From assembly GCA_023229575.1 (NCBI GenBank), contig JALNYZ010000034.1, positions 1 to 41,220 of the forward strand: a stretch of 41,220 bases of DNA. The letters are read 5' to 3'. Shown piece by piece: positions 1-8,447 of this stretch. The translations under genes and the position numbers were made by a program. The notes below the pieces were generated by a model. The model did not search any database. It saw only the letters and a list, made by a program, of their open reading frames with translations, and was not told the origin of the DNA. The DNA comes from Prolixibacteraceae bacterium. Lineage in GTDB: Bacteria > Bacteroidota > Bacteroidia > Bacteroidales > Prolixibacteraceae. Each line of letters starts with the position of its first letter. Within the stretch, counting starts at the first letter, position 1.

Positions 1-221
1 ATGATTTCTTAAACATTTGATGCTCTTTTAATTATGAAAGCAAGATACATAAAACAATTGAAAAAAACAATTATATAACTGATTATTAACTAACTAAAAA
101 CAATTTCACTTTTCGGAGTGGACTCAATTTTTCTTTTGCCATGCGAGAAAAGTTTGTACCACATCAAATTTACCAGTATGGAATCTTGAACCAATTTCAT
201 CTTCAATTTCAATTGGTTCTT

Positions 222-2687
222 TTATTGAACGCTTTTTTTCAAAGGTATATTTTTATAGAGCACAAAACCAATAAAAAAGAGCAAAAGTAGGGAAGAGACC
301 ATCGAAACCTGCTTTCCAACCCGATAAGACAAAGGTTCAAATTTAAATGTGATATCGTAAGTTCCTTCCGGTATGAACATTGCTCTCAGGACATAATTGG
401 CTTGAAAATAAGGGACTGGTTTATCGCCAATGTAGGCATTCCATCCTTTCGGATAGTATATCTCGGAGAATACAGCAATCTCATTCCCTTTTCCCGAATA
501 ACTATATACCAATTTGTTTGGAGAATAGCTGGTGAGTGAAAGTTTTGAGATGCTTCCATTTCCTGTAGAAACAGCGCCCAATAAGGATTGAAATTTCTTG
601 TCTACCACAACGGTTTTTTTCAGGTCTGCTTTCCCCAAAGCAGCTATTTCCTGATCTGCATTGTCAACCAATTGATAACCATTTACGATCCAGGCATTTC
701 CAAATGCTTTTGAATTTGGGATCGGAGGTGCCTCGGGATTGTAAATCATGTATTTTGTATTCAGCATGTTCAAGGCATTTAATCCGATAAAGAGCGAGTC
801 CACACCACTATCAGTTTTCAATGCATTGAGTTTTGATCCCAACTGACGGATTTCACCGTCGATCCGAAAATTTATCAACTCCTGGTACCGTCTCATTTTT
901 GCTCCATGGTAACCACCGATGGACTGGTGATAATATGAGGTGCTTGCCTCATTGAAAGGATCTACCGAAAGATTTAGTACACGATATTCCGTTTTATCTT
1001 TTAGAATTTCCTTGTCAGCTTTGGTCGCAGGATAGGGATTCCTGGCGTTTTGTTCCTGAACGAAATTGTTGTCATTGAGGTATCTTTTGTTCACGCCCCA
1101 CATATCAACCAAAATGAGTGTTCCGATGATTAACAGAGCGTGTTTGCCCTGAATTTTCTTTGCTACATGAACCCAAAGAATCAGTGCAACGGCAAGAATC
1201 AGTGCGGCTGAACGAAGTGCATCCGACCTGAGAAAGGAGGTACGATCGGATACCAGCCCTTTTTGGATCCACTCGGGCATCTGAGAATCACTGGCCGAAA
1301 CAAAAGAACCTGAAAGTTCTGGAATCAGGAAGAACACCAGGGAGATTCCGGCGGTTAGAGCGACACTCCAGATCATGGCCTTCTTCCATACAACCTTGTC
1401 AATTTCCTCCGAGAAAATTTTATTAAGGCCTATTGAGGCCAATAGCGGGATCGTGAAACTGGCAATGACCAGGATCATTGAAACCGTTCTGAATTTGTTA
1501 TATCCGGGGAAATAATCCAGGAAAAAACTGGTGAGCGGCATGAAATTCCGTCCCCACGATAACAGAACAGAGAAAATAGTCGCGGCAATAATCCATGCCC
1601 TGACCGGACCTTTGGTCAGAAACAGGGAAAGGACAAAAAGGAAAAGAATGATAGCCCCGACATAAACAGGTCCAGAGGTGCCGGGCTGTGTTCCCCAGTA
1701 ACCTGGAAGCTGTTTGACAATCGTATTCGCATTGGGGATGTTGTTGGACCTTAAAAGATCTGCCGTTGACGAATTTTCCCCGAAATTGATCATCGATGCC
1801 CCACCCTTAAAATTTGGAATTAGCAGGGTTAACGTCTCGTCAATGCCATAACTCCAGCCTGTGGCGTAATCCTTGTCAAGCCCCGATGTTTGGTTTCCTT
1901 TATCTACTGTTAATTCTGAGGCGCCCCTTATCGAGAATTTTCCATATTCGTAGGTGGTCCAAAGCCTTTCAACGTTGGTCGCGATTGCCACCAGGGCAAA
2001 CAAGGCGATGATACAGCTTCTTTTCAGAAAGTCCCCTACTGCTTTTTCCTTAAATGCAAAATAGAGCTCAGCCATGCCAAAAATCAGGATGGTTAGCATG
2101 GTGTAATAGGTGATCTGAAGGTGGTTGGCATAGATCTGAAGGGCCAAAAAGAGTGCAAAGAATGCGCTACCGATCCAAAGATTTTTCTTCCAGGCATGGT
2201 ACAGGGCCCCGATCATTGGCGCCATATAGCCAATGGCCACGGCTTTGGTATTGTGCCCTGCCGCGATGATGATGAAATCGTAAGAGGAGAATCCGAAAGC
2301 GATGGCCCCAATCAGACTGATCCAGGGATTTAACCCAAAGAGGAGCAAGGCAAGGTAAAAACCGATCAGATACAGAAAGACAAAGCTGATGGGCCGCCAA
2401 TCAAAAAGGGTTGTAAGTTTATAGATGGGGGAGATGGCCGAATAGGTGGGAAGGCCAATCAGGTAGGCTGGCATTCCGCCAAACATTGAATTGGTCCACA
2501 AAGCCAGATCAGAATGGCTTTTGTTGTAATCGGTAATCTCCTTGGCCATTCCTGTAGCCGTATTGGTATCGTGCTGGTTCAGTTTTTTCCCTTCGAGTTG
2601 CGGGGAGAAGTAAATTGCCGGTAATATCAAAAAGAGTAAAACGGCAGTAAGGTGCGGCAGGGCTTTTTTGAAAAGTGGGTTATCCAT
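222..2687 (-). CDS. YfhO-family multi-spanning membrane protein
   Basis: The 821-residue product has a hydrophobic segment at about residues 11-31, many further hydrophobic segments through about residue 520, a soluble region of about 250 residues (530-780), and a last membrane helix just before the C-terminus. This layout and length match the YfhO family, large GT-C-like membrane proteins linked to glycosylation of lipid-carried or wall polymers. In Bacteroidota they usually lie in surface-polysaccharide regions, and here the divergent neighbours are a flippase and a glycosyltransferase. The start ATG lies 89 bases from the flippase start on the other strand, so the two share an intergenic promoter region. 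The catalytic role is inferred from the family; the acceptor is unknown. Confidence 0.85.
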   Translation of the reverse strand: MDNPLFKKALPHLTAVLLFLILPAIYFSPQLEGKKLNQHDTNTATGMAKEITDYNKSHSDLALWTNSMFGGMPAYLIGLPTYSAISPIYKLTTLFDWRPISFVFLYLIGFYLALLLFGLNPWISLIGAIAFGFSSYDFIIIAAGHNTKAVAIGYMAPMIGALYHAWKKNLWIGSAFFALFLALQIYANHLQITYYTMLTILIFGMAELYFAFKEKAVGDFLKRSCIIALFALVAIATNVERLWTTYEYGKFSIRGASELTVDKGNQTSGLDKDYATGWSYGIDETLTLLIPNFKGGASMINFGENSSTADLLRSNNIPNANTIVKQLPGYWGTQPGTSGPVYVGAIILFLFVLSLFLTKGPVRAWIIAATIFSVLLSWGRNFMPLTSFFLDYFPGYNKFRTVSMILVIASFTIPLLASIGLNKIFSEEIDKVVWKKAMIWSVALTAGISLVFFLIPELSGSFVSASDSQMPEWIQKGLVSDRTSFLRSDALRSAALILAVALILWVHVAKKIQGKHALLIIGTLILVDMWGVNKRYLNDNNFVQEQNARNPYPATKADKEILKDKTEYRVLNLSVDPFNEASTSYYHQSIGGYHGAKMRRYQELINFRIDGEIRQLGSKLNALKTDSGVDSLFIGLNALNMLNTKYMIYNPEAPPIPNSKAFGNAWIVNGYQLVDNADQEIAALGKADLKKTVVVDKKFQSLLGAVSTGNGSISKLSLTSYSPNKLVYSYSGKGNEIAVFSEIYYPKGWNAYIGDKPVPYFQANYVLRAMFIPEGTYDITFKFEPLSYRVGKQVSMVSSLLLLFFIGFVLYKNIPLKKSVQ

Positions 2688-2744
2688 GGCTACAGTGTTG
2701 ATATTCGGTCGTAAAAGTACATTTTTTTATACAATGGTTTTTCC

Positions 2745-2752
2745 TACTTTTG
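2745..2752 (+). promoter_or_regulatory. Candidate -7 promoter element (TACTTTTG) of the flippase gene
   Basis: The word TACTTTTG fits the Bacteroidota -7 consensus TAnnTTTG. No clear -33 TTG is seen at the expected distance. If it is real, transcription starts near 2757, which rules out the upstream in-frame TTG at 2750 as the translation start. Confidence 0.45.
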
Positions 2753-2776
2753 TCCTTATTTGAAAATTCTATCCTG

Positions 2777-4261
2777 TTGGGAATCATTGTCAAACAATCC
2801 GTTAAAGGTACCATCTATGTCTATTTGGGTGTACTGTTGGGGTTTATCACCACAGCCATTCTCCTTCCGCGGATCTATTCGACATCGGAGGTCGGATTGC
2901 TGAAGGTCATTGTCACCTATTCAACTTTGATCGCACAATTCGGTACGCTTGGAATCAACGGTGCGACCATCCGGTTGTTCCCCTTTTTCAAAACGGAGGA
3001 TAAAAAACACCACGGGTTTCTTCCATTGGCCTTGTCCGTGGGGATGGTTGGTTTTCTGTTGTCAGCTGTTTTGTTGCTGATATTTAAGCCATTGCTGGTC
3101 GAAATGAGTATGGAGAAGTCGAAGCTGATGGTTGGATACATCAACTATCTGATTATTCTGGTCTTCTTTCAGCTTTTCTTCTCGATCCTCGATATTTACT
3201 ATTCTGCCCTGATGAACAGTGTGCACGGTACCTATCTCAGGGAGGTGTTTCAGCGGGTTCTTATCATTCTGATGATCGCCCTTTTTTATTTCAATCTGCT
3301 TACCTTTCACCAATTTGTCCTGACCTACATCGCTGCCATTTCGGTGCCGACCCTTTATATCCTGTACACGCTGATCAGGGAAGGACAGTTCAATTTGAAA
3401 TTTGAGCTTTCATTTCTGGACAAAAACTTGCTGCGCTCGATTGGGGCGGTCTCTTTGTTCAGTATTTTGAATGGGTTTTCAGTTATTATGATTCAGAATG
3501 TTGATCTGATCATGGTCAACAAAATGCTTGGGTTGGATGCCGCCGGGATCTATGCCATTTGCTTCTTTTTCGGGATCGTGGTTAGTTTGCCAGCCCGTTC
3601 GATCTACAAAATTGCCAATGTGGCCGCCGCCGAAGCCTGGAAGAGCGATGACCGGAAAACCTTGCGCGATATTTATGATAAGAGTTGTCTCACCCTTTTC
3701 ATCATTGGATCCTACCTTTTTCTTGGTGTTTGGCTCAACATCGACAACATCATGCAAATTTTGAAACCGGAATACCTTGCCGGTAAATGGGTCATATTTT
3801 TCATCGGATTGGGATGCCTGATGGATATGGCAACCGGGGCCAACAGCTCGCTGATGGGTACTTCGAAATACTACAAAGTGCAGTCGTACCTGCTTTTGAT
3901 CCTGGTTGTTTTGCTTGTTTCGCTGAACCTGTTTTTGATTCCGCGCTATGGACTGACCGGAGCTGCTGTCAGCAGCGCCGCATCGTTAGGGGTACTGAAT
4001 TTGCTGCGTTATCTGTTCCTCTATATCAAATATGACTTTCAACCTTACAATCTGCGTTTTGTAACCGTGATAGTGATTGGTGCATTGGCTTATTTTGTTG
4101 CACATGAGGTCCCGGTCCTGTTTCATTACATACCTGACCTGGTCATCCGAAGCGGCGTGTTTACCATTCTTTTTTTGCTCCCCATCTATTTTTTCAGGAT
4201 TTCGGCGGATCTTAACCAGGCTGCTGATAATTTTTTGAAGAAACTTAAAATAATCAGATAG
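2777..4261 (+). CDS. Polysaccharide flippase (MOP superfamily, Wzx-like)
   Basis: This polytopic protein of about 494 residues has roughly 12-14 hydrophobic segments spread evenly, typical of lipid-linked oligosaccharide flippases of the MOP superfamily. It probably moves an undecaprenyl-linked repeat unit across the inner membrane. The start chosen is the TTG at 2777, giving a product beginning (M)GIIVKQSVKGTIYVYLG, because family members in this phylum typically start with a similar GII-x-KQ segment and because the longer frame from TTG 2750 begins inside a promoter-like word. The GT2 gene follows after 8 bases, so the two are almost certainly co-transcribed. The C-terminus is a basic tail after the last helix. 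The exact substrate cannot be told. Confidence 0.85.
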   Translation: MGIIVKQSVKGTIYVYLGVLLGFITTAILLPRIYSTSEVGLLKVIVTYSTLIAQFGTLGINGATIRLFPFFKTEDKKHHGFLPLALSVGMVGFLLSAVLLLIFKPLLVEMSMEKSKLMVGYINYLIILVFFQLFFSILDIYYSALMNSVHGTYLREVFQRVLIILMIALFYFNLLTFHQFVLTYIAAISVPTLYILYTLIREGQFNLKFELSFLDKNLLRSIGAVSLFSILNGFSVIMIQNVDLIMVNKMLGLDAAGIYAICFFFGIVVSLPARSIYKIANVAAAEAWKSDDRKTLRDIYDKSCLTLFIIGSYLFLGVWLNIDNIMQILKPEYLAGKWVIFFIGLGCLMDMATGANSSLMGTSKYYKVQSYLLLILVVLLVSLNLFLIPRYGLTGAAVSSAASLGVLNLLRYLFLYIKYDFQPYNLRFVTVIVIGALAYFVAHEVPVLFHYIPDLVIRSGVFTILFLLPIYFFRISADLNQAADNFLKKLKIIR

Positions 4262-4269
4262 TTTCTGCG

Positions 4270-5292
4270 ATGGAAAAGAGACCAATTGTTTCGATCATCA
4301 CCCCCACTTACAACCACGAAAAATACCTGGCTGATTGCATTGATTCGGTCCTGAAACAGCGCTATACGGAGTGGGAGATGATCATTCTCAACGATGGCAG
4401 TACCGACCGTACCGCAGAAATTGCCGCTGCTTACCAGGATACCGATAGCCGGATCAAAGTGGTTAACCAGGAAAATATTGGGATTTTCAGACTCTCAGAA
4501 ACCTACAACAAAGGAGTGGAGATAGCCACCGGGAGTTATATCGCTATTTTGGAAGGAGATGATTGCTGGGCCCCTCAAAAGCTGGAGATGCAGGTGGCTG
4601 AAATGCAAAAGGATCCGGATGCGGTGCTTTGCTGGAGCATGGCCAGGTGCGTTAATGCTGACAAAAGCGTTGTCTATTATTCTGCGCCAGATCTGGATGC
4701 GCCTGATGTCGGCTTCTACAACAATGATCCCGCAGGTTCGATCATGAACATCTTTCTATACCGCAATTGTATCCCGGCATTAACCATTTTGATCAAAAAA
4801 GAGGCTTTGCTCCAGATTGGTGGTTTTAAACAGGTGTTCAATTTGCCACTGGTAGATCTCCCAACACTATATGAATTGGCAGTGGTCGGCCGGTTTATTT
4901 TCATACCTGAAACGCTTGGCGACTGGCGCAACTATGCAACTCAGGTTACAAAGACCTATCCAGCTGTAATGACGGAAGGGTTTTACAAGATGGCAAAATT
5001 GTTTTTGAAGAGCCATCCGGCAGCTGCCAGCTTAACTGTTGATGTGAAGGATATCGATCGCTATTACGCCGGCAGAATGGTGATCGCCTTTGCCCGGTCG
5101 GGAAGATACAAACTGATTAGAAAAGAATATGCTTCCGCCAGGAAGGACTATGTCAAGGCAATTTCCGGTTACGGAATGGCAGAACCGGTGTGGAAACTGA
5201 GGGCCGTTGTTGGTTGGATTATGAGTCTTTTTCATCTGGATGTGGAAGGATTGGCCAGAATTCTGGGGAAGAGATCGTATACAGAACGATAG
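4270..5292 (+). CDS. Family 2 glycosyltransferase
   Basis: A GT-A fold transferase of 340 residues. The N-terminal signature SIITPTYNHEKYL (residues 8-20), the NDGSTD motif at 41-46 and the metal-binding EGDD at 95-98 are all present, so it should be catalytically competent. It would add a sugar from a nucleotide donor to a lipid-linked or protein acceptor at the cytoplasmic face. It lies 8 bases after the flippase, consistent with a polysaccharide-assembly operon. No membrane segment is visible. The sugar specificity is not readable from sequence. Confidence 0.88.
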   Translation: MEKRPIVSIITPTYNHEKYLADCIDSVLKQRYTEWEMIILNDGSTDRTAEIAAAYQDTDSRIKVVNQENIGIFRLSETYNKGVEIATGSYIAILEGDDCWAPQKLEMQVAEMQKDPDAVLCWSMARCVNADKSVVYYSAPDLDAPDVGFYNNDPAGSIMNIFLYRNCIPALTILIKKEALLQIGGFKQVFNLPLVDLPTLYELAVVGRFIFIPETLGDWRNYATQVTKTYPAVMTEGFYKMAKLFLKSHPAAASLTVDVKDIDRYYAGRMVIAFARSGRYKLIRKEYASARKDYVKAISGYGMAEPVWKLRAVVGWIMSLFHLDVEGLARILGKRSYTER

Positions 5293-5756
5293 AATATCTT
5301 TGTATAAATAACTGTTTACCAATTTAATTAAATATTCCTGCTCGTTGCCGGGATTGTTTACAATTTCAGGATTAAGTTTATATAATCCCCAAAATAGACT
5401 TATTATAGGGATTACAGTCATAAGTGAAATATTGTATGATAGGCATAATTGTGAGAAATTAACAATTCGCTTAAAACGCTATTCTGAAAGAATACTAATA
5501 ATCCTCTCATAATAAGGTAATAAGGTCGTCCGCTATTTTTATCCCTTTTTCTATTAAGGTCAAAGTAATGAAAATTAAGGTTTTAGATTATCTGATAACC
5601 CTTAACCGGATTCCGAAAAAATTTGAATGTTGGAAGAGAATTATGCTTTGTTTCAATAATTGAAAATTTCCTTTTATCTCCAGCGGAAAGATTTACCTTA
5701 ATTTTATTCAAAAACCTTAGTAGAAATATTGATATAGAATAATTTACCTTATTACC
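5293..5756. other. 464-bp gap without a convincing gene
   Basis: This A+T-rich stretch lies between the GT2 gene and the transposase stop. A TATCTTTG word (5295-5302) fits the -7 promoter consensus, but nothing recognisable follows it. A weak inverted pair, TAATCCC...GGGATTA, occurs near 5382-5414. From 5509 onward it is filled by two copies (A and C) of the transposase-associated repeat. An open stretch of about 65 codons ending near 5508 has no ATG and no recognisable content. Confidence 0.6.
5509..5645 (+). repeat. Transposase-associated repeat, copy A (direct to copy B)
   Basis: It begins with a tandem 8-mer pair AATAAGGTAATAAGGT (5511-5526), followed by ATTAAGGT twice at spacings similar to copy B, and ends in a GAAGAGAATT block. 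It aligns along most of its length with 6197-6333 in the same orientation (diverged, roughly two thirds identical by eye). The outer boundary is approximate. Confidence 0.65.
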
Positions 5757-5762
5757 TTATTT
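5650..5762 (-). repeat. Transposase-associated repeat, copy C (inverted)
   Basis: Read on the + strand it runs ACCTTAATTTTATTC ... ACCTTAGTAG ... and ends in ACCTTATTACCTTATT at 5747-5762, the reverse complement of the tandem 8-mer of copies A and B. The alignment is firm for 5689-5762 and weak further left. It overlaps the transposase stop codon. Copies A and C lie outer end to outer end. Confidence 0.6.
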
Positions 5763-6197
5763 TAGTCTGATCGTTTTCTGGTAAAACCCAATAAACCTTT
5801 CATATTCTTCCGTGAAACTGATCTTTTGATGATGTATGGGCTGATTCATAATGTATTGGCATACTTTATCAACTTCCGATTTTGAAACAGAAAAAGCAGA
5901 ACAGCTGTCCTGCCATTTAAATACACCCTGACAAAGATGATTTTCATTGATAAATTTCTCTGTACCATTGGCAACAACATTAGCAATTTGACTTTCAGAA
6001 AATTCAGGTGAACGGGATATTATAAAGTGCATATGCTCTGGGTTTGCATAAATAGCATAGAGTCGGCTGTCATTGTTTTTTACAATTCCTGTAATGTATT
6101 TTTCTATCCGTTTCCTATTGAGTTCAATTATCACCGGTAATCGATGTACAGTTGTGAATATGAAATGGGTGTACAAATTATTGAATTCAACTTTCAT
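5757..6197 (-). CDS. REP-associated tyrosine transposase (IS200-like, Y1 HUH family)
   Basis: The 146-residue product carries the HUH metal-binding motif as PEHMHFII and a downstream helix with the candidate catalytic tyrosine in VCQYIMNQ. This order and length match Y1 transposases, which cut single-stranded DNA. The frame stays open for another 42 codons upstream, but that part lies in repeat copy B and is hydrophobic nonsense. The ATG at 6197, giving MKVEFNNLYTHFIF, starts the conserved fold and was chosen. Phrases such as FKWQDSCSAFSVS and NQPIHHQK are typical of the Bacteroidota members. The gene seems intact. It interrupts the polysaccharide region between GT2 and a methyltransferase. 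Confidence 0.88.
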   Translation of the reverse strand: MKVEFNNLYTHFIFTTVHRLPVIIELNRKRIEKYITGIVKNNDSRLYAIYANPEHMHFIISRSPEFSESQIANVVANGTEKFINENHLCQGVFKWQDSCSAFSVSKSEVDKVCQYIMNQPIHHQKISFTEEYERFIGFYQKTIRLK

Positions 6198-6333
6198 AAT
6201 AAGGTAATAAGGTCGGCCAATATCAAAATTCCGTAATACTACTAAGGTTAACGTTATAAAAATTAAGGTTATGGAAAGCCAATAACGTACCAATAAGTTA
6301 CGTGAAAAAATTGAATTTTGCAAGAGAATTCCC
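6197..6333 (+). repeat. Transposase-associated repeat, copy B
   Basis: It begins at the transposase start codon with AATAAGGTAATAAGGT (6199-6214), contains ACTAAGGT and ATTAAGGT at spacings like those in copy A, and ends in GCAAGAGAATT, 3 bases short of the methyltransferase stop codon at 6336. It is in the same orientation as copy A and inverted to copy C. Confidence 0.65.
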
Positions 6334-6335
6334 CT

Positions 6336-7280
6336 TTATTTTAAAGCCAGATAGAAACAGGCACAATCACCATCCCCAATGCTATTTAGCCGGGCAGCTT
6401 CTTTTGAAAAATCTCTCATTTGTTTTTTGGTAAAAATCGAAAAATCATCCGAATAGGGGATATCCCGCAGGTATTTTTCGCTGGAGGCGAACTGAACGAA
6501 AGAGGAGTCGTATTCAATTTTGTCAATCTTCAGCCCGGTTTTCTGAGCAAGCAGATGTATACTGTTTGTCGTATGCAGGTAGAGATGTCTCGGGGCATCC
6601 AGCGCAAACCAATGGGTGCGGTACTTGCGCCAGGCTTGGGAGTTGGCTACCGGAATCCTGATAAGGAGTTTGCCGTTTGGTTTGAGCAATTCCCTGATTT
6701 TGCCAAAAACCTGTTCTGGATGGTCCATATGCTCGAAGGCATGGTGCAGCATGATGAAATCGAACTGCCCGGTCATTTCGAAGAGATCCCTTTTCAGGAT
6801 TTTCAAATTGTCCGTGTTTTGGAGATCTTTCTCCAGAAAAGGATCGATTCCCGTCAGGTTTTTGAAGCCACTGCGCTGCATGGATAGGATAATCCTTCCT
6901 GAGCCACAGCCAACATCGAGAATGGATGAGTTGAAATTCAATAATTCAGGTTTCATCCAGTGAAAAGGGTGGGGCAAAAAGAGGGAGAGCAGGGCTCCGA
7001 CCGGATCAAATTTGTGCAGATAATGCCTGAGCAGGCTTCTTTTCAGAAAGTAGACAATCGGGTTGAGCGCCAGTCCAAACTTTGGCTTTTGAAAGGAATA
7101 GTATTCTGTTGGATAGAACCTGGAGAGATCCTTGGGCGTTTCGATGATCTGAAGGCAACCACAATTGGCACATTCGAGGTATTGAAACTCATCCTTCAGG
7201 TTCAATAGCCTCTCTTTGGCCAGGTGGATATGGTTGTTATGAACATTTCCACATATTTTACAGGCTATGCTGGTGATCAT
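6336..7280 (-). CDS. Class I SAM-dependent methyltransferase with N-terminal zinc ribbon
   Basis: The N-terminus holds two cysteine pairs (C7/C10 and C37/C40) that form a zinc-ribbon-like knuckle. The SAM-binding motif I LDVGCGSG lies at 121-128, with FDFIMLHHAFEHM further on (the Methyltransf_23 type) and an IRIPVANSQAW segment after it. Proteins of this design modify sugars or glycan ends in surface-polysaccharide clusters. It is first downstream of the two GT4 genes on the same strand, after a 125-base gap containing a repeat. The substrate is inferred to be a glycan or glycolipid. Confidence 0.8.
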   Translation of the reverse strand: MITSIACKICGNVHNNHIHLAKERLLNLKDEFQYLECANCGCLQIIETPKDLSRFYPTEYYSFQKPKFGLALNPIVYFLKRSLLRHYLHKFDPVGALLSLFLPHPFHWMKPELLNFNSSILDVGCGSGRIILSMQRSGFKNLTGIDPFLEKDLQNTDNLKILKRDLFEMTGQFDFIMLHHAFEHMDHPEQVFGKIRELLKPNGKLLIRIPVANSQAWRKYRTHWFALDAPRHLYLHTTNSIHLLAQKTGLKIDKIEYDSSFVQFASSEKYLRDIPYSDDFSIFTKKQMRDFSKEAARLNSIGDGDCACFYLALK

Positions 7281-7346
7281 TGTCGCTGATTTTTGTGACT
7301 TGAATGCAAAGATAAGTTTTTAAGCGCTTGTCAGCTGATAATTTAA

Positions 7347-7388
7347 ACATAGAAGGGCACAAAGGTAAACATAGAAGGACACAAATGG
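7347..7388. repeat. Short tandem duplication, CACAAAGG-type intergenic repeat
   Basis: Two near-identical units of 20-22 bases, each starting ACATAGAAGG and ending in CACAAAGG or CACAAATGG, occur side by side 17 bases downstream of the stop of the GT4 gene at 7406. The CACAAAGG word recurs at 23962-24057. Confidence 0.6.
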
Positions 7389-7405
7389 ATTAGCCGAACT
7401 TTTAT

Positions 7406-8431
7406 TTAAAGGGAGTCAATATGATGCAAAATTGCTTCGGACCGTTGTTGTTGGGTAAAGTGCTTTTTGATTTGCATTTTGATCATATTTTCGTCTATTG
7501 AGCCATGTTTCAGGAGCCTCTCATTGATCACTTTGGCCACCAACCTGGAATCTCTTTCAACCACCGCCCCAACAGATCCTACCACCTCCGGCATACCACC
7601 TTCCCGGGTAACGATCGGAAATGCGCCAAAGGTCATTGCCTCGGCAATTGACACACCGAAAGATTCGGATCGGGAGAGCTGACAATAGATTTTTGCTTTC
7701 AGGTAAAAGGCAGACAGTTCCTCCGGTTTTACTTTATTGTAAAGCGTGATATTGAGTGGAAGGTTTCCCAATTTACGGGCCAATTTGGATTGGTTAATAC
7801 CCACTATTTCGAACCTGAATTCCGGCAGGAGCCTGGCAGTTTCTATAAATGTGTCGATTCCTTTCAGGTAAAACGTCCGTTCGTTGTTGATCAGGCCTAC
7901 CGTCAGGATTGTATCTGTTTTGGACGTGTTGGTCTCTTCCGAAGCTTCCAGTATTACACAGTTGTAGACCATGCTACGTTTGGTGAAGGGCGCAATGGCT
8001 CTGGCTTTCCTGTCGACATGGTTCGAAACGGTCAGGATGGTGCTTGCCATTCTCATGGTTTTGGAACAAAACCAACCACGGAATGGAGAGCAAAAAGCCC
8101 CGTACTTGAGCTTCCGGATACGGCAAACATCGTATCCGCCAATTACTACAAATGATTTCTTTCTGAAAATCTTGGCAAAAAGAACCGGAAGAAAAGAGTG
8201 GTAATCGGCAAACCAGCAATAGAAAAGATCGTATTTCCATCCGAAGATCAGCAGATAAAAGAATTGTCCTAGAATTTCAAGGATATTCTTCAGAATTCCT
8301 TTAACAGGGGAAAAATGGTATTTGTGCACCAGGTGTGCTGAAGAGAGCAACAGGTAGTCGTTCTTCACAAAGGAGGAAAACCCCGTATAGACAAACAGTA
8401 TGGATTTGCTTTTTACTTCTTTGTTACTCAT
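7406..8431 (-). CDS. Family 4 glycosyltransferase
   Basis: A GT-B fold protein of 341 residues. The C-terminal donor-binding half carries the EX7E-type motif in SRSESFGVSIAEAMTFG, followed by the usual IVTREGGMPEVVG. The N-terminal half is short and hydrophobic in places (FYLLIFGWKYDLFYCWF), which suggests peripheral membrane contact. It starts 16 bases after the stop of the next GT4 gene, so both sit in one operon. It likely adds one sugar during surface glycan assembly; donor and acceptor are unknown. Confidence 0.85.
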   Translation of the reverse strand: MSNKEVKSKSILFVYTGFSSFVKNDYLLLSSAHLVHKYHFSPVKGILKNILEILGQFFYLLIFGWKYDLFYCWFADYHSFLPVLFAKIFRKKSFVVIGGYDVCRIRKLKYGAFCSPFRGWFCSKTMRMASTILTVSNHVDRKARAIAPFTKRSMVYNCVILEASEETNTSKTDTILTVGLINNERTFYLKGIDTFIETARLLPEFRFEIVGINQSKLARKLGNLPLNITLYNKVKPEELSAFYLKAKIYCQLSRSESFGVSIAEAMTFGAFPIVTREGGMPEVVGSVGAVVERDSRLVAKVINERLLKHGSIDENMIKMQIKKHFTQQQRSEAILHHIDSL

Positions 8432-8447
8432 GGGAAATGATTAGGGA

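Larger units (their letters stand above)
5650..6333 (-). mobile_element. RAYT/IS200-like element: transposase bounded by inverted repeats
   Basis: The transposase gene sits between copy C and copy B of the repeat, which are in opposite orientation. On the coding strand the 16-mer ACCTTATTACCTTATT lies directly before the ATG and its reverse complement lies directly at the stop. Flanking palindromic or REP-like repeats are the hallmark of REP-associated tyrosine transposases, which usually are not classical insertion sequences. Boundaries are approximate, and no target duplication was identified. Confidence 0.6.

Noticed and set aside
124..252. Open stretch of about 43 codons on the minus strand directly after the yfhO stop, reading ..EIEDEIGSRFHTGKFDVV..
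   Set aside because: It has no start codon, overlaps the yfhO end in another frame and matches nothing I can name. It could be a frameshifted remnant but is too short to support.
5032..5421. 129-codon open frame on the minus strand opposite the GT2 end
   Set aside because: Most of it is antisense to the clearly coding GT2 gene and shows no recognisable domain.
6198..6323. 42-codon N-terminal extension of the transposase frame
   Set aside because: It lies in repeat copy B, is shared at DNA level with non-coding copy A, and the conserved Y1 fold starts at the ATG 6197.
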